Below are positions 17,520 to 27,010 of a DNA stretch of 64,000 bases, piece after piece. This DNA comes from Nannocystis pusilla. Lineage in GTDB: Bacteria; Myxococcota_A; Polyangia; Nannocystales; Nannocystaceae. Below the pieces are notes generated by a model. That model did no database searches, was not told the DNA's origin, and saw only the letters and a program-made list of their open reading frames with translations. The stretch spans positions 7,913,168 to 7,977,167 of the forward strand of contig NZ_JAPNKE010000002.1 in assembly GCF_026626665.1 (NCBI RefSeq), given 5' to 3'. Numbering within the stretch: position 1 is the stretch's first letter; every line of letters starts with the position of its first letter. The position numbers and the translations under genes were made by a program.

Positions 17520-18805
17520 TCACACCAGACCGGGGAGCGGGCCGTTGCCGACCATCGGGTTGCCGAACGTCTCGTTGCTCAGGCCCATCGCCTGGCACAG
17601 CGACACCATGAGCTTGCCGTGCGACTCGCCGCTGTACTTGAGGTAGCGGCCGGTCTGCCAGCGCCCGCCCGCGCCGCCCGCGATCACGAACGGCACGCCG
17701 ACGCACGTGTGCAGCCGCGAGTCGCCCATCTCCTTGGCCCACAGCACGATCGAGTTGTCGAGCATCGAGCCCTGCATGTCGGCCTCGGGCGTCATCGCCA
17801 GCTTCTGCACGAGGTACTTGAACTGCTCGGCCATCCACCGCTCGCACTCGACGAACTGGGCCACCCCGGCCACGTTCGAGTCGTCGATGTGCGACAGCGA
17901 GTGGTGCCCCTCCGCCACCCCGAGCCACGAGCACACCGTCGGGCTGACCGTGTGCGACAGTGCAGCGACGCCACCCGCGTCATGTCGCACGCCAGCGCCG
18001 CCACCATCATGTCGATCTGCGCCGTCGTGATGTTCGGGAAGTTCGCGTTGTCCTGCGTGCCTCCGCCCATCGGCGACTCGGGCAAGCCGCAGCCCACCGC
18101 GCCCATCAGGCCCTTCTCGACCTTCGCCAGCGCGTCGAGGTGCGCGTCGAGCTTGGGCCGCTCCTCGCTGCCGAGGCGCCCGCGCAGCGCGCTGGCCTCG
18201 TCGACCAGCAGGTCGACCACGCGCTGACGCCGGGCCCGCAGCGCCGCCGCGGCCTCGTCCCCGCCCATGAAGTCGCCGAACAGCCGCCCGTACACGTGGA
18301 TCGGGTCGTCGTCCGGCGTGACCCACGCGCCCGGGCCCGCGTACGACATGCGCGTCTGCACCCCGCCGCCCCACGCCGACGTCTGGACCCCGAACTCGAG
18401 CGACGAGAAGCGCGTGTCCTGACCGACCTGCGCCGCCACGTACTGGTCGATCGACATCCCGCCCGACTCGTCGGAGGCCGTGCCGCTGGCGGTCAACATC
18501 GCCGCCATGCCGCCCTCGTGGTTGTCGGCGCCGAAGAAGTCGAGGCCCTCGACGACGATCAGCTGATCCTGAATCTCCGCCAGCGGCTCCAGGATCGAGC
18601 CGGCCGGGAAGCTGAAGTCAGTCTCCGTCCCGCTCGGCTTCCAGTGTTGCGGGATCGTGCCGTTGGGGCTGAAGAACACGATCAGCCGCCGCGCCGTCGG
18701 CCCGCCCTCGGCCCGACTGCTCGGCGCCGTCAGCAGATTCAAAAAGGGGGCGGCGACCAGACCGATCCCGAGGCCGTGCAGGACGCTTCGACGACGTATC
18801 GACAT
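17520..18805 (-). CDS. DUF1552 secreted protein, Tat signal (frameshift near 17963)
   Basis: About 428 residues. The N-terminus MSIRRRSVLHGLG with a hydrophobic stretch is a twin-arginine signal. The body matches the DUF1552 family ('RLIVFFSPNGTIPQHWKP', 'LVVEGLDFFGADNHEGG', '..MTRVASLHWSHTV..' after correction, 'SHGKLMVSLCQAMGL'). A lost G near 17963 (CACTGTCGC for CACTGGTCGC) breaks the frame. DUF1552 genes are almost always paired with DUF1592 genes, as here, and the products are thought to work together outside the cytoplasm. Confidence 0.87.
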
Positions 18806-19479
18806 AGACTCGCTCCTGCATAGCGGAGCGGCGGCGCATCTGTCGATGCGCGTCGATTCGGCACATGTAAGTCCTGTCCATGAACGCCCGGTGCACACCC
18901 GCGCCCACGCCTCGCAACTCGCGCGGGGATCCACGGGTGCGGACCATTGATGACAGGACGCCGACACAATTTAAATGTGTCCCTCGGGACAGGAATGATG
19001 TCCCCGCCGCCCCGCCTCTCCGGCTCGTTCGCTCGCCTGTCCCGGAGGACATATGACTCCGCGCCACGGCCGAGCCCGCCGGAACTCCGGCCGCTCCGCG
19101 GCGCCGCCACGCCGGCAGAGCTCGCCATGGGCCGCGCGAGAGATCGGCCTCGGGGTCGTCCTGAACGCTCGACCTGTCACGTCTGTAACGTGAACGAGCG
19201 CATGTCCCCGAGGACAGCTCGTGACGGATGTCCCGGCGCTCGCCGAGGCCACCTCACGGATAACCTGTCCGCAAAGACATCCACGGTGCGGGCAGCCGCC
19301 CTTGCTGTTGGCCGTGGTCCGGACAGCTACACCCGCGGTCGCACGTGCATGCGGATGCTCGCCGCCGGGCCGACCGGGATGTTGAAGCGGTGGCGCGCTT
19401 CGCTGTCCTCGGGGACAGGTGAGAACTCGCTTCGCAGCGAGCAGCGAGCGGTGAGCGGCGCTCGCCGCCCCGCGGCGCT
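18806..19479. repeat. Intergenic dyad cluster with duplicated end of the P450 gene
   Basis: No gene in 670 bases. Five strict TGTC-N6-GACA dyads lie at 18978, 19038, 19203, 19266 and 19404 (first base of each). Bases about 19323-19432 are a ~105-base near-copy of the P450 3' end at about 19485-19582, with the same 'CGGGGACAGGTGAGAACTCG' boundary. This is a second case, after 9530-9920, of a gene end duplicated downstream of its own stop. Confidence 0.85.
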
Positions 19480-20856
19480 TCACGCCCGCGGTCGCACGTG
19501 CATGCAGATGCTCGCCGCCGGGCCGACCGGGATGTTGAAGCGGTGGCGCGCGTCGCTGTTCTCGGGGACAGGTGAGAACTCGTAGCGCAGCGCCAGGCGC
19601 GACAGCACGATCTTCGCCTCGAGCAGCGAGAAGTGCTGGTCGACGCAGCTGCGCGGCCCGGTGATGAACGGCAGCCAGCGGTGGCCGACCGGCTCGTCGC
19701 CGAGGAAGCGGTCGGGGCGGAACGCCTCCGGCTCGGGCCAGTGGCGCGCGTCCTTGTGCAGCGCTTGCATGTGCACCATCACCTTGGTGCCGCGCGGGAT
19801 CACCAGCTCGCCGAAGCGGTCGTCGACCACCGCCTCGCGCACGACCACCGGCACGATGTTGTAAAGCCGCAGCGCCTCCTTGAGGCACGCCCCGGCGAAG
19901 TCGAGCCGCTTGAGCTGCTCGTAGTCGGGCACGGCGTCGCCTTTGTTGAACACGAGGGCGGCGTCGGCCCGCAGGCGCTCGAGCTCGGCCGGCTGCTGCG
20001 TCAGCGCGTGCAGCGTCCACGTCAGCATCGCGCTCGACGTGTCGTGGCCGGCGAACAGCATCGTCTTGAGCTCGTCGCTGACGAGGCGCTCGCTGTCGTC
20101 GTCCCAGCCGCGCTCCTCGAGGCTGATGAGCAGCATGTCGAGCATGTCGGCCGGGCGCGCCTTCGGGTCGGCGCGGCGGGCCTTCAGGCGCGCGCGGATC
20201 TTCTCGGCCAAGAACGCGTCGAGCTGGGCCAGCGAGCGGTCGTAGCGGAACTTCGCCGGCGTCGGCAGGTAGCCGCGGAACGGCAGCCAGACCCGCTTGT
20301 TGGCCTCTTCCACCAACGGCTCGTAGAGCCGCGGCAGCACGTCGTCGCTCTGGTGCGGCGGCATCTGCAGCGTCGCCTCGGCGATCACCTGCAGCGTCAG
20401 CCGCCGCATCTGCGCGCCGATGTCGACCGGCCTGCCGCTGCGCGCGTGCGCGTCGAGCACGGCGGCCAGCCGGTCGACCGCGCGGATCGACGCCTCGGCG
20501 ACGTTGCGCAGCGCCTCGATGCGGAACGCCCGCGCCAGCACCGCCCGCTGCTTCTTCCACAGCTCGCCGTCGCTGGTCAAAAGGCCATGTCCGAGGATGT
20601 CGAGGAAGGCGCCCATGGCGCGCAGGTCCTTGACGTAGTTGTCGGCGGCGCCGACGATCACGTGGCGGATGAACTCGGGGTCCGAGGTCACGAGGTAGCT
20701 GGCCCCGGGGATCTGCAGCCGCACCGTGGGCCCGCGCTCTCGCAGCCACCGCTCCGTCACGTCCCACGGCGCCCCGGCCATGAGCGCGGCCATGTGACCG
20801 ACGACAGGCAGCTTCTGCGGCGCGTGCGGGACCTGATCGAGCATGCGGCGGAGCAT
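19480..20856 (-). CDS. Cytochrome P450
   Basis: 458 residues. Haem-thiolate monooxygenase of the soluble bacterial type (no membrane anchor). I-helix AGHDTSS, K-helix KEALR, and the haem loop FITGPRSCVDQHF with the Cys ligand. The glycine normally two residues after the Cys (FxxGxxxCxG) is Asp here. Start MLRRMLDQV at 20856; ATG 20844 is an alternative. The substrate cannot be deduced. A near-dyad (TGTTCTCGGGGACA, near 19558) encodes 'SPVPENS' close to the C-terminus, exactly where the downstream duplication begins. Confidence 0.92.
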   Translation of the reverse strand: MLRRMLDQVPHAPQKLPVVGHMAALMAGAPWDVTERWLRERGPTVRLQIPGASYLVTSDPEFIRHVIVGAADNYVKDLRAMGAFLDILGHGLLTSDGELWKKQRAVLARAFRIEALRNVAEASIRAVDRLAAVLDAHARSGRPVDIGAQMRRLTLQVIAEATLQMPPHQSDDVLPRLYEPLVEEANKRVWLPFRGYLPTPAKFRYDRSLAQLDAFLAEKIRARLKARRADPKARPADMLDMLLISLEERGWDDDSERLVSDELKTMLFAGHDTSSAMLTWTLHALTQQPAELERLRADAALVFNKGDAVPDYEQLKRLDFAGACLKEALRLYNIVPVVVREAVVDDRFGELVIPRGTKVMVHMQALHKDARHWPEPEAFRPDRFLGDEPVGHRWLPFITGPRSCVDQHFSLLEAKIVLSRLALRYEFSPVPENSDARHRFNIPVGPAASICMHVRPRA

Positions 20857-20977
20857 CGACCTCCCGGCCGGGCGCGCGCAAGACCGGCCTCCCCGAGTGT
20901 GCGGTGAGCCCGCGCAAGCTCGGGCCGAAGCTCGCGAATTGCCCGGAGGAGGCCCCGCTGTGCTAAAAACCCCGGGC

Positions 20978-21431
20978 ATGCGCGCCCTCGGCCTCGACGT
21001 CGGCAGCAAGACGATCGGCGTCGCCGTGTCCGACCCGAGCGGCACGATCGCCAGTCCACGCCAGGTCCTCACGCGCCGCGGTCACGCCGAGGACGCCGCC
21101 GCCGTCGCCGCGCTCGCCCGCGAGCTCGAAGCCGGCGCCGTCGTGGTCGGCCTCCCGCTCGAGCTCGACGGCTCCGTCGGCCACCGCGCCCGCCAGGTCC
21201 AGCGCTTCCTCGCCATCCTCGAGCCGGCCCTGAGCGCGCTCCCGGGCTCGCCCCGCGCCTTCACCTGGGACGAGCGCTTCAGCACCGCCGGCGCCGAGCG
21301 AGCGCTGCTGCAGGCCGACGTGTCGCGCGCGCCGCAAGCAGGTCATCGACGCCGCCGCGGCCCAGTTCATCCTCCAGGGCTGGCTCGACGGCCAGCGCCG
21401 TAAGGACATGTCCGGAGAGACAGGCACATGA
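20978..21431 (+). CDS. ruvX: Holliday junction resolvase-like RuvX/YqgF (frameshift near 21330)
   Basis: About 150 residues. RNase H-like fold with MRALGLDVGSKTIGVAVSD at the start, VVGLPLELDGS in the middle and DERFST. One lost base in the CGCGCGCCGC run near 21330 joins '..VSRA' to 'RRKQVIDAAAAQFIL..'. Members act in 16S rRNA 5' processing or recombination. The last codons, read through a dyad at 21409-21422, overlap the mltG start as ATGA, so the two are coupled, a common neighbourhood for these genes. Confidence 0.85.
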
Positions 21432-22628
21432 CCCAGGCCTCGAGCGCAGCGAGCAAGCGCCAGCGCCTGCCGTGGTGGCGACCGCGGCGCTCGCGCTGGG
21501 CGCAATACGTGGCTCTGGTGGTGGTGACGGTCACGCTGGTGGTCGGCGGCGTGTGGCTGTCGCGCACGTACCAGCGGGTCATCGACTACCCCGATCGCCC
21601 GGGGGTCGGCAGCGCCGAGCCGATCGCCCTCGAGGTGGCCAAGGGCGCCAGCTTCCCGCAGGTGCTGGCCCAGCTGCTCGAGGCCGGGGTGATCCCCGAC
21701 GACGAGGGCCTCTACTTCAAGCTGTTCGTGCTGCACGCGGCGCGGCCGGCAAGATCACCGCCGGCGCGCACACCTTCCGCGCCGACATGACGCCGGAGCA
21801 GGTCCTCGCCGAGCTCGTCCGGGCCCAGCGCACCGAAGAGACGCGGGTGACGATCCCCGAGGGTCGCAACATCCTCGAGGTCGCCGACATCCTCGCGGTC
21901 GCCGGCTACGGCGACGCCTCGGTGATCCTCGCCACCATGCGCGATCCCGCCTTGCTCAAGGAGCTCGGCATCGAGGGCGAGAGCGTCGAGGGCTACCTCT
22001 ACCCCGACACCTACAAGTTCCCGACCGCGGCCACGCCGGACCAGGTGATCCGCCGCATGGTCGAGCAGCACCGCAAGGTGTTCGACAACCTCAAGCGCAG
22101 CCACCGTGAGGCGCTCGAGGAGCTGAAGAAGACCCTCGGCTGGGGCGACCGCGAGATCATCATCATGGCCTCGCTGGTCGAGAAGGAGACCGCCGCCAAG
22201 CACGAGCGGCCGCTCATCGCCGGCGTGTTCCTCAACCGCCTGCGCTTCTCGTCGTTCCAGCCCAAGCGGCTCGAGACCGACCCGACGATCATCTACGGCT
22301 GCACCGCGGCGGTGAAGAAGTCGGCGGCCTGCGAGAAGTTCGAGGGGCGGATCCGCCGGATCCACCTGCGCGACCCGGACAACCCGTACAACACGTACAC
22401 GCACGAGGGCCTGCCGCCGGGGCCGATCACCAACGCCGGCAAGGCCGCGTTCGAGGCCGTGCTCGCGCCGAAGAAGTCGCGCTTTTTGTACTTCGTGTCG
22501 CGCAACGACAAGACGCACCATTTTCAAAGACGATCGCCGAGCACGAGGCCGCGGTCGAGAAGTTCATGCGCCAGGGCGCCGTCGGCGACGGCTCGGCCGC
22601 CGGGGCCGCCGACCCCGACGCGGAGTAG
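21428..22628 (+). CDS. mltG: Endolytic murein transglycosylase MltG (two frameshifts)
   Basis: About 400 residues. It cleaves nascent peptidoglycan at the cytoplasmic membrane. N-terminal membrane helix (about 26-46), LysM-like region with 'IPEGRNILEVADIL', and the YceG catalytic domain: 'EGYLYPDTYKFP', 'IIIMASLVEKET' with the catalytic Glu, 'GVFLNRL' and 'TYTHEGLPPGPITNAG'. Frameshifts near 21736 (GCGGC run) and 22526 (TTTTC/AAAG run) split it into three pieces; both can be repaired by one base, ending at TAG 22626-22628. A normally conserved gene, so the breaks are probably sequencing errors. Confidence 0.88.
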
Positions 22629-22892
22629 TCGGCCCCGCGTGGGCCGCCGAGTCACATGTCCTTCGCGACATGTGAGCGGGCAGACCAACCGAAGGGCTCG
22701 CCGAGGGCCAGGCGGCCCATCTGTCCCTTCGGACACGCCGCGGTCGAGTCACCTCGTCGCATGACATGTCCTTTCGGACATCCGCCAACTTTCCGGACAA
22801 GCAGGCCCCGGACCGACCATGAAGCCTGTCCCTTCGGACATTCGTCGAATCTCCGGACAATCAGGCCCCGGACCGACGCAGCGCTCGCGGGC
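22629..22892. repeat. Dyad cluster between mltG and a lipoprotein gene
   Basis: Four strict dyads start at 22657, 22722, 22767 and 22827; the first extends to a 22-base perfect hairpin (CACATG...CATGTG). Bases about 22764-22812 and 22824-22876 are a direct repeat, each a dyad followed by CCGGACAAnCAGGCCCCGGACCGAC. The cluster sits between convergent genes. Confidence 0.85.
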
Positions 22893-23656
22893 TCAGGGAG
22901 CCTTGGCGCTCGGCGGCGCTGCCAGTTGCAGCTCGCTGAGGGCCCAGCGGTCGCCGGTGCGGGCGAACGTCAGGCGGTGCGGTGGTTCGCGCAGCGTGAC
23001 GGTGACGCGGCGCTCGCCGATCGCCTCGCGCGCGGCCACCGTGAGCTCACGGCTCGACGCTGCCAGCAGCTCGGGCAGGCGGTTCTCGGTGAACAGGAGG
23101 TGATCGTCGAGCGCGCGCGTGAGGTCGGCCAGGGCCTGCGCGCGCAGCTCCGGGCTCGCCGCATCGTCGCGCACGGCCGCCGCCAGGCGCTGCAGCTCGG
23201 CGACGATCGCCTCCGGCTCGCCGTCGAGGCCGCGCATGCGGACGAACTCGTTGCCCGGGTGGGCGATCGCCGTGCGTATCGCGTCGAGCTGACCGCGGGC
23301 CTCGCGGGCCCCTCCAGGGCCACCAGCTCGCGCGCCTCGCCGACCCGCTCCAGCCGCTCACGCGGGTTGTTCTGGCTGAATTCCCACACTTCGAGCCGCG
23401 GCGCCGCGCCCGGCCTCGCCACCGCCACGCCGATCTCCGCCCGCCCGTGCCGGCCGTCGGCGAGCTCGAACACCGGGCGCACGGCGAGCCCGGCCGGAAT
23501 GCTGTCGCGCAGGGCCGGCCCGTACAGCCACGGCTCCGGCGCGCGTGCGGGGGTCTGCGCGGGCTGCGGAGGCGGTGGCTCCGCGGCGGGCCCCTGCGGG
23601 CAAGCGAGCGCGAACGCGAGCGACGCGGCGAGCAAAGCGGTGCGGAGGGGGGTCAC
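22893..23656 (-). CDS. Lipoprotein, unknown (frameshift near 23308)
   Basis: About 254 residues. Signal 'ALLAASLAFALAC' ends in a lipobox Cys, followed by a Pro/Ala linker, a beta-rich segment ('PVFELADGRHGRAEIGVAV', 'LEVWEFSQNNPRERLERV') and a helical C-terminus. One lost G in the GAGGGGC run near 23308 joins '..LVALEG' to 'AREARGQLDAI..'. No family recognised. GTG 23656 is chosen as it begins the signal peptide. Confidence 0.65.
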
Positions 23657-23719
23657 CGGGGCATGCACAGGGTGGGATGGTGGAGGGGCTAAGGTCAAGC
23701 GTGATAGCCTCGGGACGAG

Positions 23720-24829
23720 ATGGACCTCGCGCGACGGAGCCTTGCGGTGGCGATGGCCGCCAGTGTGTGCCTCAGCACTTCGGGGATCGGTGAGGTCTTG
23801 GCTGCGGCCCCGCGGCCCGTGCCGATGTTCGTGGCTCCTGGCGAGGGCGCCGAGCAGGCGGGCGCGAAGCTGGCGATCTTGCCGCTCGTGATCGAGGGTT
23901 CGCTCAGCGAGGCCGACCAGAATCCGCTCACGCAGTCGCTCAGCAGCGGCCTGCAGCGCGGCAACTTCACCGTGCTGACGCCCGACCAGGTCATCACCGC
24001 CGACAGTGGCGCTGCCAGCTGCGACAACGCCGTCTGCTACAAGTCGATCGCCACCAAGACCGGCGCCGCCTACATCGTCCGCGCCGCCGTCACCGTGCGC
24101 GACCGCGACTACAACGTCCACGTCGACCTGTTCAACGGCGCCGACGGCCAGCGGATCGCCGCCACCCAGGATGGTTGCGAGATCTGCGGCGTCGTCGACG
24201 CCAGCGGCCTCATCGACTCGGCCGCCGCCACCTTGCGGCTCAAGCTCGACGCTCTGGCCAAGGGGCCGGCCTCGTTCAAGCTGCAGACCGACCCGCCCGG
24301 CGCGCTCGTCACCATCGACGGCGAGATCGCCGGCACCACCCCGCTGAACCGCCCGATCGTCCCCGGCAAGCACGTCATCCGGATCAGCAAGGAGGGCTTC
24401 ATCGCCCTCGAGCGCGAGGTCACCTTCGTCGAGGGCGTCGGCGAGGAGCTGCAGTACGCCCTGGAAAAACTGCCGAGCCGCCTGCCCGGCAAGGGCTGGG
24501 GCTACGCCTCGATCGCCGTCGGCATCCTCGGCATCGGCGGCGGCATCGCCCTCACCGCGATCGACGGCCGCAACTACTCGCTCGACTGCGAGGGCGAGAA
24601 CGTGATGAACCCGGGCATCACCGGCGAGAAAGAGTGCAAGTACCTCTTCAACACCAAGTGGTACGGCGTCGCCGCCACCATCGCCGGCGCCGCGCTCCTC
24701 ACCCTCGGCACGGTCATCCTCATCAACTCCCGGCCCAAGACCGACGCCGGTGACAAGCGCGCCGCCCGCCGCGGCGTCCGCCAGCTCGGCATCGGCCCGG
24801 GCAGCCTGATCCTCCGCGGGCAATTTTAA
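23720..24829 (+). CDS. PEGA-domain protein with C-terminal membrane helices
   Basis: 369 residues. Signal peptide (1-29), then a TolB-N-like region ('AGAKLAILPLVIEGSLSEAD', 'FTVLTPDQVI', paired Cys in 'GAASCDNAVCYKS'), a PEGA domain at about 195-255 ('DPPGALVTIDGEIAGTTPLN', 'GKHVIRISKEGF') and two membrane segments near 262-282 and 315-335. This layout, a sensor-like periplasmic part plus PEGA, is frequent in myxobacteria. Intact frame. Function unknown, probably cell-surface associated. Confidence 0.8.
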   Translation: MDLARRSLAVAMAASVCLSTSGIGEVLAAAPRPVPMFVAPGEGAEQAGAKLAILPLVIEGSLSEADQNPLTQSLSSGLQRGNFTVLTPDQVITADSGAASCDNAVCYKSIATKTGAAYIVRAAVTVRDRDYNVHVDLFNGADGQRIAATQDGCEICGVVDASGLIDSAAATLRLKLDALAKGPASFKLQTDPPGALVTIDGEIAGTTPLNRPIVPGKHVIRISKEGFIALEREVTFVEGVGEELQYALEKLPSRLPGKGWGYASIAVGILGIGGGIALTAIDGRNYSLDCEGENVMNPGITGEKECKYLFNTKWYGVAATIAGAALLTLGTVILINSRPKTDAGDKRAARRGVRQLGIGPGSLILRGQF

Positions 24830-25136
24830 AAGGGCCTGCCGCTCGGGACATGTCCTTGTATCAGGGCCGCAGCTCGCGGTGACCTGAGAAGCGCCGCGAG
24901 CTCTTGGAGCGGCGAGCAGATCGAACATGTCCTGGTGCACGAGCCCGCCTGTCAGCAAGGATCGCTGGCCGCTCCGCTTTTTTCCACGGAAGTCCTGGTA
25001 AGCGAGCAAACTGGAATTTCGCGGCGGTGTGGATACGACCTTCGTCCCAGCACTCCGCAGATCGCTTTCATGTCCAGGACTCAGCCCGCGCATCAGCGCT
25101 TGATCGCGGAGTGATCAAGTTTCCTCCAAGAGCCCG
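24830..25136. other. Intergenic region left of the IS element
   Basis: No gene. GGGACATGTCC (24846-24856) is a fused pair of dyad half-sites. From about 24950 the G+C drops relative to the surroundings, which may mark foreign DNA carried with the insertion element. Confidence 0.5.
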
Positions 25137-26200
25137 AACGGTTGCCTGAGCCGGCTTGGCCGAGCTCGAATCTCGCAAGGGAGGGCGGTGGGAGGGACGC
25201 GGGATCACTCAGAAAACCAGCCATGACCCAGACGAACGACAGCAAAGGTCCGTACATCGGCATCGATATTCTGAAGGACAGCCTGCACGTGGCGTTCGGA
25301 AGCCGCGGGACGGTGATCGAGGTGAAGAACACGCCGGAGGGCATCGCGGGGCTGATCGAGCAGCTGCAGGAGACACGTCCGCAGCTGATCGTGATGGAGC
25401 CGACCGGCGGCTACGAGATCCCGCTGGCAGCCGCGCTGGCGGCCGCGCAGCTCCCGATCGCCGTGGTGAACGCACGGCAGATCCGGATTTCGCGCGGGCC
25501 AAGGGCAGGCTGGCGAAGACGGACAAGATCGACGCGGCCGTGATCGCCGGCTTCGGTGAAGCCTTCGAGCCCGAGCCGCGGCCGCTCAAGGACGAACAGA
25601 CGATGGAGATCGACTCGCTGGTCCGGCGGCGCAAGCAGCTTCAGGAGAACCAGATCAGCGAGAACAACCGGCTGCGCACAGCGCTGCACAAGCGAGAGCG
25701 AGCGAGTCTCGAGCGTCACATCGAGTGGCTCGGCCAGGAGCTCAAGAGCGTCGAAAAGGAGCTTCAGCGCCTCATCAAGGACAGCCCGATCTGGCGCGAG
25801 GCCGACAAGCTGCTCCAGAGCGTCCCCGGCGTCGGACGGGTGCTCTCGATGACTCTGCTCGCAGGCCTACCCGAGCTCGGCAAGCTCGGCCGCTCCGCAA
25901 TCGCGGCGCTCGTCGGCGTCGCGCCCTTCAACTGTGACTCGGGCAAGATGCGCGGCGAACGGCACATCCGAGGCGGACGGCATGACATCCGACGCGCGCT
26001 GTACAGCACCACACGCGCCGCCGTGAGCCTCCGCTACACTCCACGCTCGCCGAGTACTACGCGCGTCTGAGAGCCGCTGGGAAGCCCGACAAGGTCGCCA
26101 TCGTCGCATGCATGCGCAAGCTTCTCGTGATTCTCAACGCGATGGTCCGGACCCACTCCAGGTGGTCGGCTCTCCTTGACACGCATGACGGTTGCTGAGC
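25137..26200 (+). mobile_element. IS110-type insertion element
   Basis: Element carrying one DEDD transposase gene. IS110 elements lack clear terminal inverted repeats. I place tentative edges at a short direct repeat, ACGGTTGC(C)TGAGC, found at about 25137 on the left and about 26188 on the right, overlapping the transposase stop. Codon use is less GC-biased than the neighbours. Edges are uncertain without comparison to an empty site. Confidence 0.6.
25223..26198 (+). CDS. IS110-family transposase (two frameshifts)
   Basis: About 325 residues. N-terminal RuvC-like DEDD catalytic domain: YIGIDILKDSLHVAF (first Asp), LIVMEPTGGYE (Glu) and KTDKIDA (last Asp pair). C-terminal Transposase_20 domain 'LQSVPGVGRVLSMTLLAGL' and 'LVGVAPFNCDSGKMRGERHI' with the conserved serine region. 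Frame breaks near 25488 and 26036 can each be mended by one base; the corrected C-terminus ends at TGA 26196-26198. The breaks may be decay or the same indel errors seen in cellular genes. Confidence 0.85.
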
Positions 26201-26204
26201 GGCA

Positions 26205-26218
26205 TGTCCTGAGAGACA
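26205..26218. repeat. TGTC-N6-GACA dyad beside the IS end
   Basis: TGTCCTGAGAGACA lies seven bases after the transposase stop, followed by a partial copy near 26235. It sits between the IS and bioD. Confidence 0.8.
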
Positions 26219-26237
26219 TCAGCGCGCCGCGCATGTC

Positions 26238-26963
26238 TCAAAGACCAGGCGCTCCGTGCGCGGAGTCCGTCATCGTCGCCCACGCGTCCGCGGCCAGCCA
26301 CGACGCATCGGCTGCCGCGTGGGGCATCACGCCCAGGCACGGCAGCCCGCTCGCGGCCGCGACCACGGCCGGGTTGTGAGTGCGCGCCGCGTCGGGCATC
26401 GCGTGGGTGTCGACCAGGAAGAACCCGCGCGGCGGCAGGCCCAGCGCGCGCAGGGCGAAGATCGTCAACAGCGCGTGGTTGACCCCGCCGAGGCCCAGGC
26501 GACCGACCACCACCGGCGCCGCGCGCAGCCCCGCGATCCACGCCGGCAGCCAGGTCCCGCCGGGCATCGGCACCCACAGCCCGCCTGCGCCCTCGACCAG
26601 CGTCACCTCGGGTCGGTGCGCCGCCTCGAGGTTCTCCATGACCGATCGGACATGCCCGATCGGCCCTGTCTCCTGCAGCATGTCCTGGGAGACATCCAGC
26701 CGAGGACCGGCGGTGAACGCCGCGGCGTCCTCGACGATCCCGGGCGCCAGCGGCTCGCTGTAGCGCAGCGGGCAGATCTCGCTGGCCGACACGCCGAGGT
26801 CGCTGGCCGCGGCGAGGCGATCGGGATCTGCCTCCGGCCTTGACGGTCCGCTGGCCGCGGGCTTGAACGGCAGCACGCGCAGCCCCGCCCCCGCGGCCGC
26901 GCGGAGGAGCGCGCACGCGAGGGTCGTCTTGCCGCAGTCGGTGTCGGTGCCGACCAGGAACAC
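26238..26963 (-). CDS. bioD: Dethiobiotin synthase BioD
   Basis: 241 residues. It converts 7,8-diaminopelargonate, CO2 and ATP to dethiobiotin in biotin synthesis. P-loop GTDTDCGKTTL at the start, KPAASGP substrate loop, and VTLVEGAGGLWVP. The GTG at 26963 fits the family, whose proteins begin just before the P-loop. Between residues about 93 and 107 ('RLDVSQDMLQETGPIGHV') the sequence is encoded by two overlapping inverted repeats including a strict dyad at 26681-26694, a stretch that looks inserted compared with the family. No other bio genes are in the window. Confidence 0.9.
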   Translation of the reverse strand: MFLVGTDTDCGKTTLACALLRAAAGAGLRVLPFKPAASGPSRPEADPDRLAAASDLGVSASEICPLRYSEPLAPGIVEDAAAFTAGPRLDVSQDMLQETGPIGHVRSVMENLEAAHRPEVTLVEGAGGLWVPMPGGTWLPAWIAGLRAAPVVVGRLGLGGVNHALLTIFALRALGLPPRGFFLVDTHAMPDAARTHNPAVVAAASGLPCLGVMPHAAADASWLAADAWATMTDSAHGAPGL

Positions 26964-27010
26964 CCGCGGCGGGCCTGCGTGCTCGGCAGGCCCGGGGTCG
27001 CGGTTCCGGC

